Source of the DNA: Acetobacteraceae bacterium
Lineage (GTDB): Bacteria > Pseudomonadota > Alphaproteobacteria > Acetobacterales > Acetobacteraceae
DNA: 48,847 bases
Assembly (NCBI GenBank): GCA_022842185.1
Contig: JALHQB010000038.1
Span: 1 to 48,847 of the forward strand
Direction of reading: 5' to 3'
The number at the start of each line of letters is the position of its first letter. Position 1 is the stretch's first letter. The notes below the pieces were generated by a model. That model was not told the DNA's origin and did not search any database. It saw only the letters and a program-made list of their open reading frames with translations. This document shows, piece after piece, positions 27,157-34,838 of the stretch. A program made the translations under genes and the position numbers.

Positions 27157-27615
27157 CTACTCGGCGGCCGCGTAGCGCGGCTCGCCTTCGGGGTGCGGCA
27201 CGACGGCCGGCACGCCGGCGAGGTCTGCTATGGAAATGCCGGACAGCGCCCGGCGGATGGCATCGTTCACGGGGTCCCACCGGCCGCGCACCGGGCAACG
27301 GGCCTCGGCATCGCAAAACCCGGCGGCGTTGTCCACGCAGGCGGTCAGCGCGATGGGCCCATCTATCGCAGTGATCACCTCGGTCAATGCCATGGCGCCC
27401 AGCGGCCGGGTCAGGCGGTAGCCGCCGGCGGCGCCGCGACGCCCTTCGACGAGCCCGGCGTGGGACAGGGTCTTGAGGACCTTCGACACGGTGGGCTCGC
27501 CCAGGCCGGTGCTCGCGGCGAGGCCGGGCGCAGTCAGGACGCCGCCATCCTCGGCTTCATCGAGCCGCGTCAGGACGACGACGGCGTAGTCGGTGAGTTT
27601 CGACAACCGCAACAC
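27157..27615 (-). CDS. Rrf2-family SUF operon regulator
   Basis: A 152-residue Rrf2 protein, first gene of the SUF operon. The winged-helix part is LRLSKLTDYAVVVLTRLDEA, GEPTVSKVLKTLSHAGLVEG and RGAAGGYRLTRPL. Three cysteines follow in TACVDNAAGFCDAEARCPV (spacing close to IscR), probable ligands of an iron-sulfur cluster that senses cluster supply. The start is a GTG with GGAGGG 7 nt upstream, giving the family N-terminus. An ATG further up (27645) lies inside the palindrome at 27632-27656 and is rejected. It very likely represses its own operon through that palindrome, which is inference. Confidence 0.93.
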   Translation of the reverse strand: MLRLSKLTDYAVVVLTRLDEAEDGGVLTAPGLAASTGLGEPTVSKVLKTLSHAGLVEGRRGAAGGYRLTRPLGAMALTEVITAIDGPIALTACVDNAAGFCDAEARCPVRGRWDPVNDAIRRALSGISIADLAGVPAVVPHPEGEPRYAAAE

Positions 27616-27631
27616 GCCGTTGCCCTCCGCT

Positions 27632-27656
27632 AAACCGTACCCCATTGGTACGGTTT
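27632..27656. promoter_or_regulatory. Perfect palindrome, likely Rrf2 operator of the SUF operon
   Basis: AAACCGTACC (27632-27641) and GGTACGGTTT (27647-27656) are exact complements separated by five bases, a 25-bp dyad. It lies 16 bases upstream of the regulator's GTG and overlaps the region where transcription should begin. A possible -35 element TTGACT lies at 27686-27681 on the minus strand, 25 bases further upstream. Size and symmetry fit a dimeric winged-helix regulator such as the Rrf2 protein encoded next to it. Confidence 0.72.
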
Positions 27657-27749
27657 GCAGATGCGCTCGCGACCACCCGAAGTCAAGGCGCCTGGACGTG
27701 CCGGCACGGCGCATCCATCCTGCCGCCGAATAGTTCAGGAGTGGCGTGG

Positions 27750-28634
27750 ATGCCGACGATCCGGACCGACGATGGCGTTGACCTTCATTACGAGGAGGCG
27801 GGGTCCGGCATCCCGATGGTCTTCGTGCATGAATTCGCCGGCGACAGCCGGTCCTGGGAACCGCAGATGCGGTTCTTCGCGCGCCGGTACCGCTGCGTCA
27901 CCTTCAATGCGCGCGGCTATCCGCCATCGGCCGTGCCGTCCGACCCGGGTGCCTATTCGCAGGATCGCGCGACCGATGACATCGCCTCCGTGATCAAGGC
28001 GCTGGACCTCGCACCGGCGCATGTCGTCGGGCTTTCGATGGGGGCGTTTGCCACGCTGCATCTGGGCCTGCGGCATCCCGGGTTGGCGCGCAGCCTGGTC
28101 GCGGCCGGGGTTGGGTATGGCGCCGCCCCCGGCAAGCGGGACCAGTTCCGTGCCGAAACGGATGCCGCGATCGGCCGCATCCGCGCGGAGACCATGGCGG
28201 AATTCGGCAAGACCTATAGCCGGGGCCCGACCCGGCTGGTGTTCGAGGAAACCGACCCGCGCGGCTATGCCGAATTCCAGGCGCAGCTGTGCGAGCATTC
28301 GACCGAAGGCGCCGCCCTGACGATGCAGGGGGTGCAGCGCGAACGCCCATCCCTGTTCGACCTGGCGGAGGGCTTCAAGGCCTATACCACGCCGACGCTG
28401 GTGATCGCCGGCGACGAGGATGACCCGACGCTGGAGCCGGCGCTGTATCTGAAGCGCACCATCCCGACCAGCGCGCTGCTGGTGATGCCCAAGGCGGGGC
28501 ACACGATGAACCTCGAACATCCGGATGCCTTCAACCGGGCGGTGCTGGATTTCGTCACGCAGGTGGATGCCGGGGCGTGGCGCCGCCGCATTCCCGAAAG
28601 CCAGAGCGGTTCGATCATCGCGGCGAAGGTCTGA
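27750..28634 (+). CDS. Alpha/beta hydrolase
   Basis: A 294-residue alpha/beta hydrolase. The core is clear: DLHYEEAGSGIPMVFVHEFA with the HE-type oxyanion loop, FNARGYPPSAVP, the nucleophile elbow VVGLSMGAFATLHLGL, the acid region TLVIAGDEDDPTLEPALYL and the catalytic His in MPKAGHTMNLEHPDAF. Similar proteins hydrolyse esters or C-C bonds in aromatic degradation; the substrate is unknown. AGGAG lies 8 nt upstream of the ATG. It is divergent from the SUF operon, with the palindrome in the shared gap, and its stop abuts the probable end of the opposing endonuclease-like pseudogene. Confidence 0.9.
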   Translation: MPTIRTDDGVDLHYEEAGSGIPMVFVHEFAGDSRSWEPQMRFFARRYRCVTFNARGYPPSAVPSDPGAYSQDRATDDIASVIKALDLAPAHVVGLSMGAFATLHLGLRHPGLARSLVAAGVGYGAAPGKRDQFRAETDAAIGRIRAETMAEFGKTYSRGPTRLVFEETDPRGYAEFQAQLCEHSTEGAALTMQGVQRERPSLFDLAEGFKAYTTPTLVIAGDEDDPTLEPALYLKRTIPTSALLVMPKAGHTMNLEHPDAFNRAVLDFVTQVDAGAWRRRIPESQSGSIIAAKV

Positions 28635-29210
28635 TCAGTTGGTGAAGCGTGCCGCCATACCGCGAATGGGGCGTCGGGCGGCAGCTTGAACACCGCATAA
28701 TCCAGCTCCGTCGGGCGCCAGCCCAATGTGCCATAGACCGGGCGCACGCAGCACAGCGTGCCCGGGTGTTCGGCGGCATACCGCTCCATCTCCCGCCACA
28801 GCCCGCCGCTGTTCACGCTGGCGAGTTGCGGAAACAGGTTGATGTCGGTGCCTCCACCTATGGTGTGCGCGAAGAAGTGCCCCCGGTCATTGCCCGGACA
28901 CGTCGCCGACCAGACCCCGCCGAGGAAGCCGGCCATCTGCACCTTGTCGCGCGTATTGGCCGGCTCGGGGCGCGACAGCCCCCACACGGCCACGACGCGA
29001 TCCTCGGTGCCGAGGTCGAACATGGTGCGGATATAGGCGCCCGACCCGTCCTCCGCCGAGAACGTCGGTCAGCAGGTCCCCGAGCGTGCCGGCCATGCCA
29101 GGATACGCCTGCTCCACGGCATCGGGCAGCGCCGCGTCGATATGGGCGATCAGCGTATCGCGACCGGCGGGATTGGGCGCGGACCGCGCAATGTCATCGA
29201 AGATGGACAT
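28635..29210 (-). pseudogene. Frameshifted DNA/RNA non-specific endonuclease-like gene
   Basis: The N-terminal frame reads MSIFDDIARSAPNPAGRDTL and continues to GTLGDLLTD near 29064. The family sequence then continues in another frame (FSAEDGSGAYIRTMFDLGTE) up to RPTELDYAVFKLPPDAPFAV. Dropping a single base near 29063 joins the two. The second part holds a nuclease-type motif, CPGNDRGHFFAHTIGGGTD, then INLFPQLASVNSGGLWREME, as in Endonuclease_NS_2 domains. At the 3' end a second shift near 28660 would give an RFTN stop directly beside the hydrolase stop; without it the frame runs on antisense into the hydrolase gene. A sequencing error is the main alternative to true decay. Confidence 0.7.
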
Positions 29211-29294
29211 GCATCGCCTCGGCTCGCTGGATGACGGTTCCGCCAGCGTAGCCGATAATGCGTGGCACCTTCGTGATCCAGGCCACGCATCGTT

Positions 29295-29744
29295 TCACAT
29301 CGTCAACTTGAAGCCCACATGGCTCGCCGCGAAGCCAAGCCCTTCATAGAAGCGTCGCGCATCGGTACGTGACGCGGTGCTGGTCAGCTGCACCATGGCG
29401 CAGCCGCGCGCGCGGCACTGGTCCAGCGCCCAGCCGATCATCCGCCGCCCCAGCCCGCCGCCGCGTTGGTCGGCGCCGACGCGCACGCTTTCGATCTGCC
29501 CCCGCCAAGCGCCGCGATGCGACAGGCCGGGGATGAAGCTGATCTGCAAACATCCCACGACGCGCCCGCCGACATCAGCCACCGCCAGCAGCTGGTTCGC
29601 ATCCGCCGCGATCGCCGCGAAGGCTGCGTCATACGCCGGGTCGCCCGGTTGTTCGCGCTTCGCCCCCAGAACGTCGTCGGCCAGCAGCGCGACGATGGCA
29701 GGAATGTCGGCCGCGGTGGCTGCGCGGAAGATGACATCGCTCAT
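29295..29744 (-). CDS. GNAT-family N-acetyltransferase
   Basis: A 149-residue GNAT protein that should move an acetyl group from acetyl-CoA to an amine. Marks are the N-terminal IFRAATAADIPAIVALLADD, VVGCLQISFIPGLSHRGAW, the acetyl-CoA loop QRGGGLGRRMIGWALDQC and the C-terminal RRFYEGLGFAASHVGFKLTM. The ATG overlaps the stop of the cyclopropane-synthase-like gene (ATGA), so it is the last gene of that operon. The substrate is unknown. Confidence 0.88.
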   Translation of the reverse strand: MSDVIFRAATAADIPAIVALLADDVLGAKREQPGDPAYDAAFAAIAADANQLLAVADVGGRVVGCLQISFIPGLSHRGAWRGQIESVRVGADQRGGGLGRRMIGWALDQCRARGCAMVQLTSTASRTDARRFYEGLGFAASHVGFKLTM

Positions 29745-31042
29745 GCGTAGAGATCCCCTCGGGTCGGCGGCATGCCGGATGCGCCGCGTGCCCGCTTCGT
29801 CGCGACGGTCTGGAAGATGCCGATGGTGCCGCGCTCGAAGCCCAGGCACACGCCGGCCAGGTACAGCAGCCACAGCCGTGTCCTGGCGGCGCCGACCTCG
29901 GCTTCGGCCGCGGCGCGATTGGCGAACAGCCTTTCGGTCCACAGGCGGCAGGTGCGGCCGTAATGTTCCCGCCAGCCTTCGACGTCATGAACCTCGAAGC
30001 CACCCGATTCCAGCGCGTCGACCGTCCCACCGATGTGGTCGAGCTCGCTGCCCGGAAAGACGTAGTTGATGATGGCGCTGTATTCCGGGCGCTTCTTGCG
30101 GAAGTCGCGCTCGGTCTTCTTCATCGGCCGGGTGATGGCATGGTGCAGGTAGATGCCGCGCGGGCGCAGCAGGGTGCGGATCTGCTGGAAATAGCCCGCC
30201 CGGTTGGCGAGGCCGACATGCTCGAACATGCCGATCGAGGCGATCTTGTCGAATTCGACACCGGCCAGCTCGCGGAAGTCGCGCAACTCGATGGTGACGC
30301 GATCCTCCAGGCCGAGCCGCTTCACCTTCGCCACCGCGAAATCATGCTGCGCCTGGGACAGCGTGACGCCATGCGCGCGCACGCCATGATGCCGTGCTGC
30401 ATGGCAGACCAGCCCGCCCCAGCCGCAACCGATGTCGAGCATCGTCTCGCCGGGTTTCAGGCGCAGCTTGCGGCAGATCATCTCCAGCTTGGCCTGCTGC
30501 GCCGTGGCGATGTCGGCCTGCCAATCCGGGAAGTAGGCGCAGGAATAGACCATCTCCGGGTCGAGGAAGAGCGCGTAGAAATCGTTCGACAGATCGTAGT
30601 GGAATTGCACCAGTGCCTTGTCGTCGCGGCCCTCGGCCCGTTTCGCCGCCTGGACGCCGCCATAGGCATGCCCGGCCCCGCCGCTGCCCGGCCCGAACAG
30701 GAAGGGCAGCAGCGTCTTCGCGGCCAGGACCTTGTCCAGCCGCCGGGCGATGCCGCGCGTCGATCCACCGCCAAGCCGCGCCGAGAGGTCGAGCAAGGTG
30801 CCGCCCTCGAGGTCCACGGCGCCCTCGGCGATCAGTTCGACCACGGTCGTCAGGCGCGGCCGGCGCACCAGCCGCGTGAGAGCCGCCGGCGTGGCGATCA
30901 GGAGCACGAGGTCGGTCTGCGCCGCCGGCGCCAAGCCGATCAGCGCGCCATCCCACAGCCGCAGCGACAGGTCGATCGGCGCGATCTCGGCGACATGGGC
31001 TGCCAGCCGCCGAAGCGCATCGAGCCGACGATCCTGGACCAT
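29741..31042 (-). CDS. Cyclopropane-fatty-acyl-phospholipid-synthase-family methyltransferase
   Basis: A 433-residue SAM-dependent enzyme. CFA synthases add a methylene group across double bonds of membrane lipid acyl chains. The N-terminal ~100 residues are the lipid-binding-type domain; the catalytic part has VQFHYDLSNDFYALFLDPEM, YSCAYFPDWQ, the SAM loop MLDIGCGWGGLVCHAA, IGMFEHVGLANRAGYF and YVFPGSELDHIG. The start MVQDRRLDAL lies 5 nt after the binding-protein stop, so the gene is embedded in an ABC transporter operon. The substrate may be an unsaturated lipid or a different molecule; this family is broad. Confidence 0.9.
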   Translation of the reverse strand: MVQDRRLDALRRLAAHVAEIAPIDLSLRLWDGALIGLAPAAQTDLVLLIATPAALTRLVRRPRLTTVVELIAEGAVDLEGGTLLDLSARLGGGSTRGIARRLDKVLAAKTLLPFLFGPGSGGAGHAYGGVQAAKRAEGRDDKALVQFHYDLSNDFYALFLDPEMVYSCAYFPDWQADIATAQQAKLEMICRKLRLKPGETMLDIGCGWGGLVCHAARHHGVRAHGVTLSQAQHDFAVAKVKRLGLEDRVTIELRDFRELAGVEFDKIASIGMFEHVGLANRAGYFQQIRTLLRPRGIYLHHAITRPMKKTERDFRKKRPEYSAIINYVFPGSELDHIGGTVDALESGGFEVHDVEGWREHYGRTCRLWTERLFANRAAAEAEVGAARTRLWLLYLAGVCLGFERGTIGIFQTVATKRARGASGMPPTRGDLYA

Positions 31043-31047
31043 CGCGA

Positions 31048-32007
31048 TCAGATCCGCACGCGGTCCGGCGCGACCCAGCGCAGCGGGTCGGCCCAGATCA
31101 CATCCGCCGTCGTCACCGGCCGGTCGAGCCGGTTCATCCCGCGCAGCTGGTCGATGGCGAGCTGGATGTTCGCCACGCTGTCGGCCGTGAGGTTCATCCG
31201 GTAGCCGACCTTGTTCATCAGCTCGGCGATCAAGGCGCGGTCCTGGCGCAGGAAGCGCGCGACCTGGCGGACCGATTCCTCGCGGTTGGAATCGAGGAAG
31301 TCGCTCGCCTGGATCAGGGACCGCATGATGCGTTCGGTGACCGGGCGGTTCTCGGTCGCCCAGGCCTTGTTCATGTAGATGTAGTTGCGGACGATCTGGA
31401 TCGATTCGTTGTTGACCAGGATATGGGTGTTGGGGATGGCGCGCTGGGCGCGGGTCGGCCAGGGCTCCCACACGGCGAAGGCATCGATATTGCCGCGTTC
31501 GAGAGCGGCGACCATCTCCGGCGCCTCGACATTCACGATGGTGTAGTCGGCCGGGTTGAGGTTCAGCTTGGCGACGACGGACAGCCAGAAGGTCTCCGAC
31601 CCGGTGCCGCGCGCGACGCCAACGCGCTTGCCCTTCAGCTCCTCTATGGTGGTGATGCCGCGCCCGAGCACGCTGATCCAGCGCAGCAGGGCGACGCCTT
31701 CCGCCACCGCGACCACATTGGGGTCGCGGACATTGGCCGACACGCCGGCCTGTTCCGCGCCATAGGCCGAGGCGATCTGGTTGCCGATCAGGAAGGCGAC
31801 CATCGCCGAGCCGGACGGCCCGGTATTGACCGTGACGTCGAGCCCGTTGCGCTCGAAGAATCCGCCCTCCTTGGCAACATAGAAGGCGGCGAAGGATGGA
31901 TCGACGCCGGTGGCGATCGTCACCTTGGTCGGCGCCTGGCCGGCGGCGGGCAGGATATAGGCGCCGGCGGCCGCGGCCGGCAGCGCCAGGATGGAACGAC
32001 GGTTCAT
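31048..32007 (-). CDS. ABC transporter substrate-binding protein, NMT1/SsuA type
   Basis: A 319-residue periplasmic binding protein with a signal sequence (MNRRSILALPAAAAGAYILP). The family of nitrate, sulfonate, taurine and thiamine-precursor binders is shown by FAAFYVAKEGGFFERNGLDV, ELKGKRVGVARGTGSETFWL and AALERGNIDAFAVWEPWPTR. The ligand cannot be read from sequence. AGGGAGA precedes the ATG. It lies third in the operon after the ATPase and permease genes and directly before the CFA-synthase-like gene. Confidence 0.9.
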   Translation of the reverse strand: MNRRSILALPAAAAGAYILPAAGQAPTKVTIATGVDPSFAAFYVAKEGGFFERNGLDVTVNTGPSGSAMVAFLIGNQIASAYGAEQAGVSANVRDPNVVAVAEGVALLRWISVLGRGITTIEELKGKRVGVARGTGSETFWLSVVAKLNLNPADYTIVNVEAPEMVAALERGNIDAFAVWEPWPTRAQRAIPNTHILVNNESIQIVRNYIYMNKAWATENRPVTERIMRSLIQASDFLDSNREESVRQVARFLRQDRALIAELMNKVGYRMNLTADSVANIQLAIDQLRGMNRLDRPVTTADVIWADPLRWVAPDRVRI

Positions 32008-32053
32008 GATGGATGTCTCCCTGTCAGGCAGTTGAGTCACGCCGAAGTCAGGC

Positions 32054-32830
32054 TCAAACCGTGGCATTGAAGCGCCCGGCGAAGGCGCGGATGAGCACTC
32101 GGAACACCCGGTCCGTGAGGAAGCCGAGCAGGCCCAGGGCAACGAGGGCGACGAAGATGTCCTCGATCTGCATGAACAGCCGCGCATCCCACAGCAGCTT
32201 GCCCAGGCCGTCATTCGACGCGATCAGTTCCGCCGCCACGATGGTGACGAAGGCATTCGCCATCGCCAGCCGCATGCCGGTCAGGATGTAGGGGACGGTC
32301 GCCGGCAGCGCGACCAGGGCGAAGACTTGCAGGCGCGACGCACCCAGGCATTGCGCCGCGCGGATCTTGTCCCGCCCCACCGCGCCGACGCCGGCGGCGG
32401 TGCTGATGACCACGACGAAGACGGTGGTATAGGCGATGAGGAAGATCTTGCTCTCCTCCCCGATGCCGAACCAGATGACGGCGACGGTGATCATCGCCAC
32501 GGCGGGGATGAAGCGGAAGAATTCGGTCCAGGGTTCCAGCAGCCAGCGGACGATGCGGAAGGACCCGATGGCCAGGCCGATGGGGATGCCGATGGCCGAC
32601 CCCAGCAGGAAACCCTGCATGATGCGCCGCATGGAGGCGACGATCTGTTCCTGCAGGATATTGTCCTCGATCAGCACCAGGGCGCGTTCGAACACCGGCC
32701 ATGGGCCGGGAAACAGGATCGACTTCACAAGATACGCCGCGGCCAAATGCCAGATCACGAACAGCAGCGCGAAGCCGGCGACATAGCCCGCGACGGTGGC
32801 GAGTTTGTCAGTGCGCACCGTGGATCTCAT
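32054..32830 (-). CDS. ABC transporter permease, SsuC/TauC type
   Basis: A 258-residue integral membrane protein with about six helices (GYVAGFALLFVIWHLAAAYL, FLLGSAIGIPIGLAIGSF, FLIAYTTVFVVVISTAAGVG). The ATPase-contact EAA-like loop is RAAQCLGASRLQVFALVALP. The family imports alkanesulfonates, taurine or nitrate. The chosen ATG overlaps the ATPase gene end by 23 bp; a GTG four codons later is possible. It pairs with the adjacent ATPase and binding protein. Confidence 0.9.
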   Translation of the reverse strand: MRSTVRTDKLATVAGYVAGFALLFVIWHLAAAYLVKSILFPGPWPVFERALVLIEDNILQEQIVASMRRIMQGFLLGSAIGIPIGLAIGSFRIVRWLLEPWTEFFRFIPAVAMITVAVIWFGIGEESKIFLIAYTTVFVVVISTAAGVGAVGRDKIRAAQCLGASRLQVFALVALPATVPYILTGMRLAMANAFVTIVAAELIASNDGLGKLLWDARLFMQIEDIFVALVALGLLGFLTDRVFRVLIRAFAGRFNATV

Positions 32831-33602
32831 CGTGAATGAGGGCATGGACCTCGCGGAAGGTCGCCATGAAGGCATCCGACGTGCGTTCGCGCGGGAAGGG
32901 CAGATCGACCGGGATCACTGCCTTCAGCGTGCCGCCCGGGCCACGCTTCATCACCCCCACGCGGGTGCCCAGCGCCACGGCTTCCTCGATGTCGTGGGTA
33001 ATGAACAGCACGGTCTTGCGGGTCTCCGCCCAGATGCGCGACAACTCGCCCTGCAGCACCGCGCGCGTCATCGCATCCAGCGCGCCGAAGGGTTCGTCCA
33101 TCAGCAGCATGCGCGGGTCGTTGGCCAGGGCACGGGCGATCTGGATACGCTGCTTCATGCCGCCGGACAGTTCCGACGGATGCTTGGCCCCCTGACCGGT
33201 CAGCCCGACCATGTTCAGGTAGTGTTCGGCCTTGGCGCGGCGGTCGCGCCGGCCCAGGCCACGCAGGCGCAGCCCGAAGCCGATATTGTCCAGCGCCGTC
33301 AGCCAGTCATACAGGCTGTCATGCCCCTGGAAGACCACGCCCCGATCCGCCCCCGGCCGTTCGACCGGCACCCCGTCGAGCAGGATGCGCCCGGCCGTGG
33401 GCTGTTCGAACCCCGCGACCATGTTGAGCACCGTGGTCTTGCCGCAGCCCGATGTGCCCAGCAGGCAAAAGAACTCCCCATCCGCGAGGTCCAGTGAGAA
33501 ATCACGCACCGCTTCCCACGCGCCAGTGCGGCCATGATAGGTCTTGCCCACGCCTTCCAGCGAAACCAGTGCCACGAAAGCCCCTTTACCCGTTCCGGCC
33601 AT
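32808..33602 (-). CDS. ABC transporter ATPase, SsuB/TauB type
   Basis: A 264-residue ATPase of the nitrate/sulfonate/taurine importer group. Walker A is GTSGCGKTT, the Q loop is VVFQGHDSLYDWLT, the signature is SELSGGMKQRIQIARAL, Walker B is MLLMDEPFGALDAMTR and the switch His is in VLFITHDIEEAV. A GTG at 33575 with AAGGGG upstream is a plausible alternative start that removes nine residues. It is the first gene of the operon ATPase, permease, binding protein, CFA-synthase-like, GNAT, and is divergent from the SDR gene. Confidence 0.92.
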   Translation of the reverse strand: MAGTGKGAFVALVSLEGVGKTYHGRTGAWEAVRDFSLDLADGEFFCLLGTSGCGKTTVLNMVAGFEQPTAGRILLDGVPVERPGADRGVVFQGHDSLYDWLTALDNIGFGLRLRGLGRRDRRAKAEHYLNMVGLTGQGAKHPSELSGGMKQRIQIARALANDPRMLLMDEPFGALDAMTRAVLQGELSRIWAETRKTVLFITHDIEEAVALGTRVGVMKRGPGGTLKAVIPVDLPFPRERTSDAFMATFREVHALIHDEIHGAH

Positions 33603-33726
33603 GTTAGGGCCGCGCGGCATCCGGGCAACCCGGTGTTGCGGGCCGGCGGACCGGGGGCCGGCTTCACGGCCCGCGGGGGCGGGGCTAGAAGGTTAGGAGG
33701 CTAAGGACCGAGGAGGGAACGCCGTT

Positions 33727-34641
33727 ATGCCCAATATGCTTGAAGGCAAGGTCGCGATCGTTACGGGGGCCGGCAACGGCATCGGGCGCGAGATCGCCAT
33801 CATGATGGCCGGCCAAGGGGCCAAGGTGATCATCAACGACGTCGGCGCCTCGGTGTCCGGTGAAGGCCAGGACGCGACCCCGGCGCAGCAGACCAAGGCC
33901 ATCATCGCCCAGAATGGCGGCATGTCCGAGATCTCGGCCGAGAGCGTGGCGACCTGGGCCAGCGCGCAGAAGATCGTGCAGGCGGCCATGGACCACTACG
34001 GCCGCATCGACATCGTCGTGAACAATGCGGGCATCCTGCGCGACCAGATCTTCCACCGCATGACGCCGGAGGAATGGGACGCGGTGATCGGCGTTCACCT
34101 CAACGGGTCCTTCTATGTCTCCCGCGCGGCGGCGACGCATTTCCGCCAGCAGCAATCCGGCGCCTATGTGCACATGTCCTCGACCTCGGGCCTGATCGGC
34201 AATTTCGGCCAGGCGAACTACTCGGCGGCCAAGATCGGCATCGTCGGGCTGTCGAAGTCGATCGCTTTGGACATGGCGCGCTTCGGCGTGCGGTCGAACT
34301 GCATCGCGCCCTTCGCCTGGTCGCGCATGACCGGCACCATCCCGGCCGAGACGCCGGAACAGAAGCGCCGCGTCGAGCGCATCATGCAGATGACGCCGGA
34401 CAAGAACGCGCCGCTGGCGGTGTTCCTGGCCTCCGATGCCGCGAAGGACGTGACCGGGCAGATCTTCTCCCCGCGCATGAACGAACTGTTCGTCTATTCG
34501 CAGATCCGCCCGATCAAGTCGGTGCACCGGTCGGAAGGCTGGACCCCGGAAGCCATCGCGGAATCGGCGCTGCCGTCGCTGTCGCAGGGGTTCTCGAAGC
34601 TCGAACGGTCGGGCGACGTGTTCTCCTGGGATCCGATCTAA
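33727..34641 (+). CDS. SDR-family 3-hydroxyacyl-CoA-type dehydrogenase
   Basis: A 304-residue short-chain dehydrogenase with NAD(P) motif VTGAGNGIGREIA, NNAGILRDQIFHRMTPEEWD, catalytic Ser in MSSTSGLIGNFG and YSAAKIG with Tyr and Lys. The stretch after NNAG and the C-terminal extension resemble the dehydrogenase part of peroxisomal MFE-2-type (3R)-hydroxyacyl-CoA dehydrogenases. GAGGAGGGAA precedes the ATG. It is divergent from the ABC operon and is followed by a hairpin-rich gap, so it is probably monocistronic. A role in fatty-acid or steroid-like side-chain oxidation is inference. Confidence 0.88.
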   Translation: MPNMLEGKVAIVTGAGNGIGREIAIMMAGQGAKVIINDVGASVSGEGQDATPAQQTKAIIAQNGGMSEISAESVATWASAQKIVQAAMDHYGRIDIVVNNAGILRDQIFHRMTPEEWDAVIGVHLNGSFYVSRAAATHFRQQQSGAYVHMSSTSGLIGNFGQANYSAAKIGIVGLSKSIALDMARFGVRSNCIAPFAWSRMTGTIPAETPEQKRRVERIMQMTPDKNAPLAVFLASDAAKDVTGQIFSPRMNELFVYSQIRPIKSVHRSEGWTPEAIAESALPSLSQGFSKLERSGDVFSWDPI

Positions 34642-34697
34642 GGGATCGCGGCCCATGTCATGGTCCGCTTGAGTCTTTGTTGGCCTCAATCGCCGGC

Positions 34698-34809
34698 GCC
34701 GCCGTTCGGCGGCTTGGCTTGCGCGCCGTGCACTGGCGCGCAGGTGTCCTTGCTCGGTTTGGGCGCGGTCGCGCCGTGCGCTCCCGGCCCGATGCACAGC
34801 ATCGGGCCG
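34698..34809. repeat. Array of four hairpins between SDR and secreted-protein genes
   Basis: Four inverted repeats occur within 112 bases: GCCGCC/GGCGGC (34698-34713), TGCGCGCC/GGCGCGCA with a 7-nt loop (34720-34742), GGCGC/GCGCC (34762-34775), and CGGCCCGATGC/GCATCGGGCCG with a 3-nt loop (34785-34809), the last an 11-bp perfect stem. The first may be the SDR terminator. The last ends 29 bases before the next start and could structure its leader. A small RNA is possible but unsupported. Confidence 0.6.
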
Positions 34810-34838
34810 AAAGAGTGTATTGACGGGCCGTGGTCGTG

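Noticed and set aside
25834..27633. 599-codon open frame antisense to sufB
   Set aside because: sufB on the other strand has full family sequence; the antisense frame has none and no ribosome site.
27643..27714. Upstream ATG start for the Rrf2 regulator at 27645 or earlier
   Set aside because: It lies inside the palindrome, and the GTG at 27615 has GGAGGG and gives the family N-terminus.
28382..28634. Extension of the endonuclease-like frame into the hydrolase gene
   Set aside because: The sequence there is antisense to the hydrolase 3' end and loses any family character, so the natural end was placed near 28635.
34686..34802. 38-residue Cys-containing open frame (starting MLCIGPGAHG) on the minus strand
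   Set aside because: It lies in the hairpin array, has no ribosome site and no known homologue; the array itself explains the open frame.
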